This document shows positions 1 to 10,153 of a stretch of DNA of 64,000 bases, in pieces; positions within the stretch are counted from its first letter, which is position 1; every line of letters starts with the position of its first letter. Where the stretch lies: assembly GCA_013334525.1 (NCBI GenBank), contig JAAXXK010000004.1, positions 19,629-83,628 on the forward strand, read 5' to 3'. The position numbers and the translations under genes are program-made. The notes beneath the pieces were generated by a model. The model saw only the letters and a list, made by a program, of their open reading frames with translations, was not told where the DNA came from and searched no databases. Source of the stretch: Chlorobiaceae bacterium (GTDB lineage: Bacteria; Bacteroidota; Chlorobiia; Chlorobiales; Chlorobiaceae).

Positions 1-86
1 ACCCTTTTGCAGCAGAGTGCCCGACGCAGTACATTACCTCATGGCCGACCTCTCCATCACCTTGACCTGAACGAAAGCCTCAACCG

Positions 87-1196
87 ATGAACCCGATGAA
101 TACACCGAAGATCAACAAGATCGTCGTTCTCATGGTGGCGTTGCTGATCTCTGCGCTTTTTCTTGCCATGATCCGCCAGTTTTTCCTGACCATTCTTCTG
201 GCCGGGATTTTCGCCGGTCTCGAAATACCGCTTTTCAACCGTTTTCAGGCCATGCTTGGCGGTCGCAGAACCCTGAGCGCCGCGCTCACGCTCATAACCT
301 TTCTGCTCATCGTCTTGATTCCCCTTGCCGGGTTGCTGGTCATCGTGGCCGCACAGGCCGTATCGCTCAGCATTACGGCCATTCCCCTCATCCGCGAGCA
401 GCTCAGGACGCAGGAGGCCTTTCACAGCATGTTCACCAGGCTGCCTTTCTACCATGACCTTGAAGCCTACAGCGACCTGATCCTGCAGAAGGCCGGCGAG
501 CTTCTTGGAAAATTGGGCTCGGCGATGTTCGACACCTTTTCGGCCTTTACCTATACCGCGGTGTACGACATATTCCTGCTCTTCATTTTTCTCTATACCA
601 TGTTTTTTTTCCTGAAGGACGGCCAGGCATTCCTTGAACGCGTTCAATACTACCTGCCGCTTAACCAGAGCGACCAGAAACGCCTTCTCGGCAAGTTCCT
701 GTCGGTCACGCGGGCTACGCTCAAGGGGACGCTGGTGATCGGCATTGCGCAGGGAACTCTTGCAGGTGTTGCGTTTCAGGTGGCCGGAATCGATAACGCG
801 GTGTTCTGGGGGACCATCATGGCCATGTTGTCGATACTGCCCCTGATCGGTTCCGCCCTGGTATGGATACCGGCGATAGTCGTTCTTGCCCTTTCCGGTC
901 AATACATTCAGGCTATGGGGCTTCTTCTGTTCTGCAGTCTCATCGTCAGCCAGATCGACAACATCTTCAGGCCGATCCTGGTCGGGCGCGACACCCAGAT
1001 GCACGAGTTGTTCATCTTTTTCGGAACGCTTGGCGGCATAGGGATGTTCGGGGCTTTCGGATTCATCGTCGGGCCGGTTGTGGCCGCGCTGTTTGTTACG
1101 GTCTGGGATATTTACGGCGAGACCTTCAGGGATACCCTTATCGATATGAGGAGCGGAGGAGTGCCGGGCAAGGGGAGTTCGGAGGATGATGGTTAA
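87..1196 (+). CDS. AI-2E family transporter / permease (multi-pass membrane protein)
   Basis: 369-aa ORF with many hydrophobic segments and a C-terminal GTLGGIGMFGAFGFIVGPVVAALF motif typical of the AI-2E transporter family. Confidence 0.85.
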   Translation: MNPMNTPKINKIVVLMVALLISALFLAMIRQFFLTILLAGIFAGLEIPLFNRFQAMLGGRRTLSAALTLITFLLIVLIPLAGLLVIVAAQAVSLSITAIPLIREQLRTQEAFHSMFTRLPFYHDLEAYSDLILQKAGELLGKLGSAMFDTFSAFTYTAVYDIFLLFIFLYTMFFFLKDGQAFLERVQYYLPLNQSDQKRLLGKFLSVTRATLKGTLVIGIAQGTLAGVAFQVAGIDNAVFWGTIMAMLSILPLIGSALVWIPAIVVLALSGQYIQAMGLLLFCSLIVSQIDNIFRPILVGRDTQMHELFIFFGTLGGIGMFGAFGFIVGPVVAALFVTVWDIYGETFRDTLIDMRSGGVPGKGSSEDDG

Positions 1197-1197
1197 T

Positions 1198-1229
1198 GAA
1201 AAAGGCTACCGTTTCGGGTAGCCTTTTTC
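1198..1229. terminator. Bidirectional rho-independent terminator between the AI-2E permease gene and ndk
   Basis: gaaaaaggctacc-gtttcg-ggtagcctttttc, 13-bp perfect stem with A/T tails on both sides, between convergent genes. Confidence 0.85.
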
Positions 1230-1252
1230 ATTACTGGGATTTGATCGCTGGT

Positions 1253-1675
1253 TCAGTCGACCCTGACGACCTCTTCGGCGGCGAAGAAGAATGCGCCTTC
1301 GATGGCGGCGTTTTCTGCCGAGTCGGATCCGTGGACGATGTTCTCGCCCTTGCTGTCTGCAAAGAGCTGGCGGATGGTGCCTGCATCGGCCTGGGCCGGG
1401 TCGGTTGCGCCGATCAGAGTCCGGAAGTCTGCCACGGCATTCTCTTTTTCAAGAATCATGGGGACGCAGGGGCCTGATGACATGAAGTCGACCAGTTCGC
1501 CGTAGAACGGGCGCTCGCTGTGGACTGCATAAAATGCGCCGGCGGTCTGTTTGGTGAGGCGGGTTTTTTTCATGGCCACGATACGGAAACCGGCACGTTC
1601 GATTTTGTCGGTAACGGCGCCGATCAGCTGCTTGCGCACGCAGTCGGGCTTCAGGATGGTAAGTGTTCTTTCCAT
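1253..1675 (-). CDS. ndk: Nucleoside diphosphate kinase
   Basis: [21 protein letters not shown]...[17 protein letters not shown] active-site motif present. Start placed at the internal Met of the listed ORF. Confidence 0.95.
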   Translation of the reverse strand: MERTLTILKPDCVRKQLIGAVTDKIERAGFRIVAMKKTRLTKQTAGAFYAVHSERPFYGELVDFMSSGPCVPMILEKENAVADFRTLIGATDPAQADAGTIRQLFADSKGENIVHGSDSAENAAIEGAFFFAAEEVVRVD

Positions 1676-1807
1676 TGAGAGGTTCATTTGCGTTTTCGGA
1701 AAACTGGTCGGTGCGAAGATACGCAAACTCCCCCTATTATGGAAGCGTCACCGAGATTAGGGCCACCATGAGTTTTCCGGAGCCGGGACGTTGCGTTGTT
1801 GAGCGGT

Positions 1808-3160
1808 TCAGCCGGCCTGGTTGCCCCTGCTCATTTTCGCGGCCTCCTGCTCGTTCAGCTCGACCAGTATCCTTGCGACCCGCTGCCCGTCCATCTTGAT
1901 GACCTTGAACACGATATCCTGCCATTTGAGAAGGTCGGAAACTGCCGGCACCTGGCCGAGCCTGTCCATCATGAAGCCCCCCATGGTCTCATAGTGCGGT
2001 TCCTCGTCACCGAGAAAGGACTCCTGGTTGAGGTTGAAGCCTGAGACGAACTCGTCAACCGGCAACATGCCGTCAACAATCCAGGTGCGCTGGCTTCTCC
2101 TGACAATTTTCCGGTTGACCTCCAGATCGTCTGCCGGTACGTCGCCGACAATGCTTTCAAGCACGTCGGTGAGGGTGATCGCCCCCTGCACCGAGCCGTG
2201 CTCGTCGATGACCAGGGCGAGATGGGCCCTGTTTTTTTTGAACACCTCAAGTACCTGGAAGGCCGGAATCGATTCCGGTACGAACAGTGGTACCTTCATG
2301 GACTCCCTTATGGCGCTGCCGATGCTTCCCGGCCTGGAGAGCTGAAGGTTTACCAGGTCGAGCGCGCGCACCACTCCGAGCAGGTTGTCGAGGCCACCTT
2401 CGGCGACAGGGAATCGTGAGCGGCCGCTGGCCTTGATGCGGGCGATCAGCTCTTCATCAGATTTTTCAAGGTCGAGCCATTCGATTTCGTTGCGCGGGGT
2501 CATGATGGCGCTGGCCCGCTTGTCGCTCATACGGAAAATTCTCGAGATCATCTCATACTCGACAGATTCGAAAACCCCCTTCTTGGCTCCCTGCTTGATC
2601 ATGAGCATCACATCCTCATCGCTGACCAGCGGCTTTTCGGCCGCGTCGATACCGAGCGCCTTGAGGACGATGTTCGTTGAGCCGTTGATCAGGTTTACAG
2701 CCGGGGAGCTGAGCCTGGAGAACAGATCAATAAATGCGGCAATCCGGAGGGCGACCGATTCGGGATGCCTGAACGCGATTTTTTTTGGAACCAGCTCTCC
2801 GATCACCAGTGACAGATAGGTGACCGAAACGACCACGACAGCAAGGGCGATTTGGTTGCCGAAGGGTTTGAGCGGGGGGATGTTGTTGAACAGGGTCGCG
2901 ACACGAGCCGAAAAGACCAGGCCGCTGTATGCGCCGTTGAAGGTGCTGATCAGGGTGATGCCGATCTGTATGGACGAAAGGAATTTCCCTGGATTGTCGA
3001 GCAGCTCAAGCACCACTCCTGCCGATGGATAGCCAGCCTCCAGCAACTCGCGGAGTCGCGTGGGTCTTGATGAGATAATGGCAAATTCCGCAAGAGAGAA
3101 GACTCCGTTGGCAAGAACAAGGAGAAGTATGATAAGTGTTGCTGTACTGTCGGGATTCAT
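1808..3160 (-). CDS. Hemolysin/CorC-type protein (CNNM transmembrane domain, CBS pair, CorC_HlyC domain)
   Basis: NGVFSLAEFAIISSRPTRLRELLEAG, MTPRNEIEWLDL, LALVIDEHGSVQGAITLTDVLESIVGD; start chosen at MNPDSTATL. Confidence 0.85.
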   Translation of the reverse strand: MNPDSTATLIILLLVLANGVFSLAEFAIISSRPTRLRELLEAGYPSAGVVLELLDNPGKFLSSIQIGITLISTFNGAYSGLVFSARVATLFNNIPPLKPFGNQIALAVVVVSVTYLSLVIGELVPKKIAFRHPESVALRIAAFIDLFSRLSSPAVNLINGSTNIVLKALGIDAAEKPLVSDEDVMLMIKQGAKKGVFESVEYEMISRIFRMSDKRASAIMTPRNEIEWLDLEKSDEELIARIKASGRSRFPVAEGGLDNLLGVVRALDLVNLQLSRPGSIGSAIRESMKVPLFVPESIPAFQVLEVFKKNRAHLALVIDEHGSVQGAITLTDVLESIVGDVPADDLEVNRKIVRRSQRTWIVDGMLPVDEFVSGFNLNQESFLGDEEPHYETMGGFMMDRLGQVPAVSDLLKWQDIVFKVIKMDGQRVARILVELNEQEAAKMSRGNQAG

Positions 3161-3398
3161 ACGTAAAATGGTACGGGCCAGTTGTTTTGGGTTTGGTGCC
3201 CCGTGAAACGCAAATTGCGTCAAGATACCTAAATAAAACAGAATAACCGGAATATAGTCCTGAACGTTCACAGTAATGGAACGGTTATTGCTTGATGCAT
3301 AAGCCGTTCAAAGGGCAAAAACCGTCCGCTGTCTTGCCGAAAGCGGTTTTTATATGTAAATAGCACTACACAAAAGCCAAACACAGTCCCGGTTTGCC

Positions 3399-5471
3399 AT
3401 GAAACATATCCGAGTACTGAATTACCTCCTTGTTATTACCGCCTGCGTTCCCCTTCTGCTCTGTTCGTGCAGGCCGAAGGATGGTGCGGATCCTGCGGCT
3501 CTCTACGATGAGGCTGCCCGTTTTTACCGTCAGAAGAAATATTCCGCCGCACTTGACAACTATAACAAGGCGCTGGCTGTCGATACCCTGAAAGGATTCG
3601 CTCCCCGGGCTGTCGATGCGCTTTACCGGAAGAGTGGGATCGAGTTCCTCACCGGCGAGTACAGCGAGGCGTTCAATACCTTCGCGCTCCTGGAAAAGCA
3701 CGCCGGCCAGGGGCTCCCTGATTCCCTGCATACCGACATGGTGCTCAACCGCTCAAGGATGTATACCGAACTAGGCTTTTTCAGTAAAGCGGCATCGGTC
3801 ATGGTTTCGCTCAGGAAACCTGACTCATGGCAGCTCATGGATCAGGCCGATTTGTGGTTGAAGGGAAGGGAGTTCCGACAGGCTGCGCAAATATACGGCC
3901 AGATGGCTGTCGCCGAAGATCCTGCGATCAGGATCGTGGCTCTTTCCGGCCTTCTTGACTGTTCGATTGCCAGCCCCGAACTTGGACTCGATCCTCCCGA
4001 AAGATATGCAGGCAAGATCGCCGCCATTTCAGGCAGGGTCATGAAGATGGAGGCTCCTCCGGAGTTGAGGATCAAGGCGCTGCGTATTGCTGCCAGAAGT
4101 CTCGAACAGCTCGAAAAGGAGCGCCCGAACGCCAGCTTTCTTCTTTTCAGGGCGCTCGCCATCGCGCAGCAGGCCAACCTGCCGAGGCTGGTCCAGATCC
4201 TTCAGTTCGAGTCAAACGCCATCATTGTCCAGAAGCCGGACGCATATCGCGGCGTGATCGAATACTACGGACAGAAGAATATGCCGTATGCCAGGGTGGC
4301 AGCGCTCTACATGCTTGGCAGATGCCCCGGGCTCACCGACGCTGAACGGATCGACGCGCTGAAAAGCGGCCTTGCGGCTTGTCAGTATTACGGTATTCCC
4401 GCTACGGCGACCAGTTATGTAAGGATGGAGAAAGAGGCGGCTAACCAGCTGAACGACCTTTTGATTGCCGGAGGCCGATACTTCGAACTGTTCGAGGTCA
4501 GCGAGCAGGAGCGGCTCCTTGAACTGCAGCGCGATCTGCAGGCAAATATTTCCGGTTTCCAGTTACCCGCCGGCCACCAGGTTCTCCAGAACGAGATCAT
4601 CGAATTGACCAGGGAGATCTCCGGCCTGTTGCAGCGAAAAATCACCATGACCGAGGAGGGGAGCGGGTTCGAGCTTGCCGCACCCGCCGATATTGCGATC
4701 AGGAAAAAAAGGGGGCGCCTGATAGAGTTGGTCGCAGAGGCTGCAAAAATCGACAATACGGTAACATCGAGGCTCCAGCCAGCTCCCGTTACCCTGAGGA
4801 CCGTCCAGAAGAGCCTTCGTCCCGACCAGGCGCTGGTCAAGATGTTTGTCAGGGACAGTCTTTCAATGGGGATGCTGATCAGCAACAGGGAGGTGCAGAT
4901 CGTTACCTCACGGGTACCCGGTGCCCAGGTTCGGGAGCAACTCGCATCATTCCGGAAAACGCTCTCCACCGCAGGGCCTGATCCCTCTTCAACCCTGGTG
5001 GGCGACCCCCAGCGCCTGTGGCTGACCGACGCGCTTCTGCAGTCGATGAACGAACGCCTGTCGGGATACCGGCACCTTATTTTCGTGGATGATCAGCCGG
5101 CGCCTTTCCATCTGCTCGGCCGTGACCGGATGCTCGGACGGGACAAACAGATATCGTTTATTGTTTCATCGAACGAGGTTGTCGTTTATGCAGGGGTTCA
5201 GCCTGCAAAAGGCCAGGTGCCGGGGATCGCGTTTTTCGATGCCGCAAATTCCGGACAGGCCGAAATCTACAAGATGTTCCATCCTGCAGACCGGGTGTTT
5301 TTGCTATGGAAACCCATGTCAGGACAGGAGATCGGTGAGTTGAAAACGGCAATGGCCGGCGCGTTCAAAAGCGATGCTTCCGGTTCAGGGTTCAACAAGA
5401 TTCTCTTCCCGGGTACCGGCAATTCACCGAATGGCGGCTGGTTCTGGGTCAGCGTTTACGGCATGGATTGA
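3399..5471 (+). CDS. TPR-containing lipoprotein with a C-terminal region resembling a degenerate CHAT domain
   Basis: Lipobox-like LLLCSC; TPR-like AARFYRQKKYSAALDNYNKAL; C-terminus DQALVKMFVRDSLSMGMLISNREVQIV...LSGYRHLIFVDDQPAPFHLLGRDRMLGRDKQISFIVSSNEVVVYA. Confidence 0.65.
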   Translation: MKHIRVLNYLLVITACVPLLLCSCRPKDGADPAALYDEAARFYRQKKYSAALDNYNKALAVDTLKGFAPRAVDALYRKSGIEFLTGEYSEAFNTFALLEKHAGQGLPDSLHTDMVLNRSRMYTELGFFSKAASVMVSLRKPDSWQLMDQADLWLKGREFRQAAQIYGQMAVAEDPAIRIVALSGLLDCSIASPELGLDPPERYAGKIAAISGRVMKMEAPPELRIKALRIAARSLEQLEKERPNASFLLFRALAIAQQANLPRLVQILQFESNAIIVQKPDAYRGVIEYYGQKNMPYARVAALYMLGRCPGLTDAERIDALKSGLAACQYYGIPATATSYVRMEKEAANQLNDLLIAGGRYFELFEVSEQERLLELQRDLQANISGFQLPAGHQVLQNEIIELTREISGLLQRKITMTEEGSGFELAAPADIAIRKKRGRLIELVAEAAKIDNTVTSRLQPAPVTLRTVQKSLRPDQALVKMFVRDSLSMGMLISNREVQIVTSRVPGAQVREQLASFRKTLSTAGPDPSSTLVGDPQRLWLTDALLQSMNERLSGYRHLIFVDDQPAPFHLLGRDRMLGRDKQISFIVSSNEVVVYAGVQPAKGQVPGIAFFDAANSGQAEIYKMFHPADRVFLLWKPMSGQEIGELKTAMAGAFKSDASGSGFNKILFPGTGNSPNGGWFWVSVYGMD

Positions 5472-5610
5472 TTGACCGTTGTTTTTTTGTTGGAGACAGG
5501 GACCTCATGTGACGTATTTTGTCTTGTATTATTGCGATGGATGTTTGTTTTTCGTAAAATCGAGGTAACGTCTTTTGGCGGTTTTTTTTACAATAATCTG
5601 ATCATCTCCC

Positions 5611-6036
5611 ATGGCGGACGAGATACTTGCCGGAGGTTCTCTCGAACAGCTCGTACGGGCGTTGAAAAACGCACGGGTGCAAAGGAGTCTGTCGATCGAC
5701 GAAATTGGCCGGCTGGTCAAGATTCGCAGCAGTTATATTGAAAAACTTGAAGAGGGTGATTTCTCCTTTCTTCCCCCGCTGTATGTTTTTTCATACATCA
5801 GAAAATACGCCGATGAACTGGGTATCGGCAATGAAACCCAATTCAGGCAGTGCCGCCAGGAGCTTGGAATTCCCCTTGCCAATTATTCGGTTAAACCTTC
5901 ACCACCAACCATGCCTTCAGCTGCCGGCGATTCCGTGCCGCAAGCCGCAAGGTCGTGGCGCAAAGTGCTGGTCATTGCCGCAGCGCTCCTCATTACCATT
6001 CTCGGCATGGCGGCTTTTTTCCTCATCCGTCACTGA
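5611..6036 (+). CDS. RodZ-like helix-turn-helix protein with C-terminal transmembrane helix
   Basis: LKNARVQRSLSIDEIGRLVKIRSSYIEKLEEGDFSFLPPLYVFSYIRKYADELGI followed by a C-terminal TM segment. Confidence 0.75.
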   Translation: MADEILAGGSLEQLVRALKNARVQRSLSIDEIGRLVKIRSSYIEKLEEGDFSFLPPLYVFSYIRKYADELGIGNETQFRQCRQELGIPLANYSVKPSPPTMPSAAGDSVPQAARSWRKVLVIAAALLITILGMAAFFLIRH

Positions 6037-6307
6037 ATCGCATTTCCACAGACTTTTCCAGCTCAACATAGTTGTACAGGCTCTGCCCAAAGCCTTAGTG
6101 AATATCCCTGCCCGCCGTTTCCCGTATAATTTTACGATCAGAAAGTCTGCTTTCGATGCAGCCGCGTTTGTTTTTTATACTAAATAAGACTACTTTAGTC
6201 CCTAATCGGATTTGGCGGGAACGCATCTTTCGCCATCGTTGTTGATCTTGAATAACCTTATATTTATCTCGCTTGCGGCAAGATTCACCGAAATTCATAA
6301 ATCTATT

Positions 6308-7510
6308 ATGTCATTAAGGCAGATATACTTCGACAATAACGCCACAACTCCTCTTCACCCGGAAGTGAAGAAAGAGATGATTGCGGCGATGGAGATGTTC
6401 GGCAACCCGTCCAGCATGCATGCGTTCGGCCGCGAGGCAAGGGCCAACGTGGAAGATGCCCGCCGTCGTGTGGCCGGCTTCATGGGAGCAGATGAGAGCG
6501 AAATTGTTTTCACCGGCAGCGGTTCGGAAGCGAACAACACGGTACTCTCCCTGTTTGTGTGCGGTTCGAGCCAGTGTATCCCTGGCATGAGCCCGACCAT
6601 TATTACCAGCAAGATCGAACATCCATGCGTCCTTGAGACCTCACAGTGCCTGACGCACAGGGGCGTCAAGGTCAAGTTCCTCGATGTCGACCGATACGGT
6701 AAAGTCGATCTGCAGCAGTTGGAAGAGATGTTGTCGGAGGGTGGTGTCGGCCTGGTTTCGGTCATGATGGCAAACAACGAGATCGGCACGTTGCAGGATA
6801 TTTCAGCAATCAGCCGTATCGCCCGTCAGTACGGGGCATACACGCACACCGACGCGGTGCAGGCATTCGGCAAGGTTCCGGTGGACGTAAACGAACTGGG
6901 AGTTGATTTCCTGACGATTTCAGGCCACAAGATTTATGGCCCGAAGGGCATCGGAGCGCTTTATGTCCGCAAGGGCATACCCTACTGCCCCTTCATCAGG
7001 GGCGGCCATCAGGAGCGGGGAAGAAGGGCCGGTACGGAAAATACGCTCGGCATTCTCGGCCTTGCCATGGCCGTAGATATGCGGACCGCCGAGATGGCGC
7101 AGGAAGAGGTCCGTCTTCAGGGACTCAAGGATATGCTTCGCAGGGGAATTGAGGAGAGTATCGACGATGCGCTGTTCAACGGCCACCCTGTCGACTCCCT
7201 GCCCAATACGCTCAACGTATCGTTTCCCGGTGCCGAGGGGGAATCGATACTTCTTTACCTCGATTTGGCAGGCATCGCCGTTTCGACAGGATCGGCCTGC
7301 GCTTCCGGTTCGCTCGACCCGTCCCACGTGCTGCTTGCAACCGGTGTCGATGCCGAGCGTGCGCACGGCTCCATCAGGATCAGCCTTGGTCGTCACAACA
7401 CCGTCGAGGAGGTCGAGTATCTGCTCGAAGTCCTTCCGGGAATCATCAGTCGTATCAGAAACATGTCAACAGCTTATATAAAAGGAGGAATTCATGCTGC
7501 AGCCAGGTGA
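6308..7510 (+). CDS. nifS: Cysteine desulfurase (NifS/IscS family)
   Basis: IYFDNNATTPLHPEV, SGHKIYGPKGIGALYVRKG, STGSACASGSLDPSHVL; start at internal ATG 6308. Confidence 0.92.
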   Translation: MSLRQIYFDNNATTPLHPEVKKEMIAAMEMFGNPSSMHAFGREARANVEDARRRVAGFMGADESEIVFTGSGSEANNTVLSLFVCGSSQCIPGMSPTIITSKIEHPCVLETSQCLTHRGVKVKFLDVDRYGKVDLQQLEEMLSEGGVGLVSVMMANNEIGTLQDISAISRIARQYGAYTHTDAVQAFGKVPVDVNELGVDFLTISGHKIYGPKGIGALYVRKGIPYCPFIRGGHQERGRRAGTENTLGILGLAMAVDMRTAEMAQEEVRLQGLKDMLRRGIEESIDDALFNGHPVDSLPNTLNVSFPGAEGESILLYLDLAGIAVSTGSACASGSLDPSHVLLATGVDAERAHGSIRISLGRHNTVEEVEYLLEVLPGIISRIRNMSTAYIKGGIHAAAR

Positions 7511-8105
7511 ATGGGCATATACAGACAAACTCAAGGAGCATTTCGAGAGCCCGAAGAATATCATGCAGGGCAACAGCCCCGACGATTTTGACGGCGTCGG
7601 TATGGAGGGAAACCTCCAGTGCGGTGACCAGATGCTTGTGGCCATCATGGTTGACAAGGATAAAGAGGTGATCAGCGACTGCAAGTGGAAAACCTACGGT
7701 TGTGCGAGCGCCATTGCCAGCACATCGATCCTGTCCGAAATGGTCAAGGGCATGACGCTCGACCAGGCGTTCAACGTATCCCCGAAAGATGTCGCCAGGG
7801 AACTCGGTGGCCTGCCGGACAACAAGATCCATTGCTCGGTGCTCGGCGACAAGGCATTGCGTTCGGCGATCAACAACTACTATGTCCGCAACGGCATGGA
7901 GGACCGCGTCAAGAAAGAGCAGGTCAAGATCGTCTGTCAGTGCATGAACGTTACCGACCACGATATCGAGGATGCCGTTCTCGAAGGAGCACGGACCTAC
8001 TACGAACTCCAGGAGCGGACAAAGCTCGGTACCGTATGCGGTCAGTGCAAGGATGAGGCGGAATCACTGGTCAATAAATTCAAGCATATCCATTTCGGTC
8101 TCTGA
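7494..8105 (+). CDS. nifU: NifU-like Fe-S scaffold (IscU-like N-domain plus BFD-type [2Fe-2S] domain)
   Basis: CGDQMLVAIMVDKDKEVISDCKWKTYGCASAIASTSILSEM...KIHCSVLGDKALRSAI...VCQCMNVTDHDIEDAV...GTVCGQCKDE; no C-terminal Nfu domain. Confidence 0.9.
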   Translation: MLQPGEWAYTDKLKEHFESPKNIMQGNSPDDFDGVGMEGNLQCGDQMLVAIMVDKDKEVISDCKWKTYGCASAIASTSILSEMVKGMTLDQAFNVSPKDVARELGGLPDNKIHCSVLGDKALRSAINNYYVRNGMEDRVKKEQVKIVCQCMNVTDHDIEDAVLEGARTYYELQERTKLGTVCGQCKDEAESLVNKFKHIHFGL

Positions 8106-8203
8106 AGAAAGCGGATCGCATATGAAGACGGTCATTCAACCCGGGAGGCCATCTGGCCTTCCATTTATTGTGCGGGCCGCTTTGCGGTCTGCGTGATGTA
8201 GCC

Positions 8204-8650
8204 ATGAACGGAGTCGCAAGGCAACGCATGGTTTTTTTTTCGGTTCTCTACCTGGGTGCCTTCCTTCTCAATTTTTTGTGGGAATCTGGCCAGGGTATAC
8301 TGTACACGGCCCACAATGATATGGCCGCAAGGGAGTATGTGCCGATGATGGTGCAGATGGCACTGCTCGATGCCCTATCGATAAACGGGCTCTACCTTTT
8401 TACTTCGGTCTGTACCCGATCGCTCCTGTGGCGGATGGACGGCAGGAATCTCTTCCTGTTTTGCCTTTCAGGGACGCTTTCAGCCTGGGTGGTCGAATAC
8501 GCTTCGGTCAACCTTTTCCACGCATGGTCCTACACCCCGGCTATGCCCATGCTTTTCATGGTGGGCCTCTTCCCGCTGCTTCAACTGGTCATCACCGGAG
8601 TGCCGGCTGTATTTATGGCTCACGCTTCGGCAGGACTCTCAAACGCATAA
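8204..8650 (+). CDS. Uncharacterised integral membrane protein
   Basis: Hydrophobic ORF MNGVARQRMVFFSVLYLGAFLLNFLWESGQG..., in line with flanking + strand genes. Confidence 0.6.
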   Translation: MNGVARQRMVFFSVLYLGAFLLNFLWESGQGILYTAHNDMAAREYVPMMVQMALLDALSINGLYLFTSVCTRSLLWRMDGRNLFLFCLSGTLSAWVVEYASVNLFHAWSYTPAMPMLFMVGLFPLLQLVITGVPAVFMAHASAGLSNA

Positions 8651-8674
8651 TTCCGGATTCTCCAACCTCACTGC

Positions 8675-9997
8675 ATGATGAACAGTAACTTGCCATCGTA
8701 TTTTTTCCATACCTTCGGTTGCCAGATGAACCAGGCCGACACGGAGATCATGGGCGCCCTTCTGCAGGCGGAAGGATTCCAGCCTGCCGCGGACGAGGAT
8801 TCTGCAGGGGTCATCCTGCTCAACTCCTGTGCTGTAAGGGAGAACGCGGTCGACCGCATCGGCAATTTCCTGCAACAGCTCAAAGGCAGGAAACGGCGAA
8901 AGAAGGGATTGATTGTAGGTGTGGTGGGGTGTGTGCCGCAGTTCGAGCGCGAGGAGATGTTTACCGATTTTCCATTCCTCGATTTCATTGCCGGGCCGGA
9001 TACCTACCGCTCCCTGCCCGCCATGATCATCAGAGCGCACCAGGGCTCCCGCCTTGCGTACCTCGACTATGACCACCGGGAAACCTATTCGGGTATCGAT
9101 CCAGTCCGCTCCGGCACTATCAGCGCCTTCGTACCGGTTATGCGGGGCTGCAACAACAGTTGCGCCTTTTGCGTCGTGCCGGTGACCAGGGGACGTGAAC
9201 GAAGCGTTGGTTTCGACCCGGTTGTCGATGAGGTCGCAAAGCTCTGTGCATCGGGTTATCGTGAAGTGACCCTGCTCGGCCAGAACGTGAACTCCTACCG
9301 TGACGCCGAAAGCGGTCGTGACTTCTCGGCCCTGCTCGATGCCGTCAGCATGCGTGCGCCGGAAATGCGCATCAGGTTCACGACCTCCCATCCAAAGGAC
9401 ATCTCCGAGTCGCTCGTGCGGGTTATCGCCGAAAGGCCCAACATCTGCAGCCATATCCACCTGCCGGTCCAGTCAGGTTCATCGAGGATCCTGGAACTGA
9501 TGCGCAGGGGTCATACCAGGCAGGAGTATCTCGGAAAGATCGACATGATCAGGCGGCTCATTCCCGATGTCGCCATCACCACGGACCTGATCGCCGGGTT
9601 CTGTACGGAGACGGACGAAGAGCATCGCATGACCCTGTCGCTGATGAACGAGGTTCGCTTCGACACCTCCTTCATGTTTTACTACTCGGTTCGACCGGGA
9701 ACCTGGGCGGCCAGGAACCTGCCGGACGATGTGCCGGAAGCGGTCAAGAAGGCGAGGCTCCAGGAGATTATCGACCTTCAGAACGCCATTTCGCTTGAAC
9801 GTTACCGTCAGGAGGTCGGCAGGAGCGTAGAGGTTCTTGCCGAAGCCGAAAGCCGCCGTTCATCCGCCGAACTCATGGGCAGGACAGGGGGCAACATGGC
9901 CGTGGTTTTCGGGCGGGATCGCTTCAGTCCTGGCCAGTTTGTTACGGTCAGGATTACCGGAGCCTCTTCGGCGACCCTGACCGGGGTGCCCGTATAG
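8675..9997 (+). CDS. miaB: tRNA-2-methylthio-N6-dimethylallyladenosine synthase (radical SAM methylthiotransferase)
   Basis: [53 protein letters not shown]-terminal TRAM-like region. Confidence 0.95.
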   Translation: MMNSNLPSYFFHTFGCQMNQADTEIMGALLQAEGFQPAADEDSAGVILLNSCAVRENAVDRIGNFLQQLKGRKRRKKGLIVGVVGCVPQFEREEMFTDFPFLDFIAGPDTYRSLPAMIIRAHQGSRLAYLDYDHRETYSGIDPVRSGTISAFVPVMRGCNNSCAFCVVPVTRGRERSVGFDPVVDEVAKLCASGYREVTLLGQNVNSYRDAESGRDFSALLDAVSMRAPEMRIRFTTSHPKDISESLVRVIAERPNICSHIHLPVQSGSSRILELMRRGHTRQEYLGKIDMIRRLIPDVAITTDLIAGFCTETDEEHRMTLSLMNEVRFDTSFMFYYSVRPGTWAARNLPDDVPEAVKKARLQEIIDLQNAISLERYRQEVGRSVEVLAEAESRRSSAELMGRTGGNMAVVFGRDRFSPGQFVTVRITGASSATLTGVPV

Positions 9998-10153
9998 TCC
10001 CCTCCTCCATCAGGCCCCTGATGCCCGTGCCGTTTGCCGGCGGGGCATAAATGTTCCCGGTATGATGATTTATCTGACGGGATTCGTAAATTGGTCATAC
10101 ATTTTATAGTTATTACTAATCGGCCGGTAGCCGTTTCCCCTAAAGCAGTTGTC

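Noticed and set aside
57-1004. 315-aa - strand ORF
   Set aside because: Antisense shadow of the AI-2E permease gene, with low-complexity R/Q/H/D-rich translation
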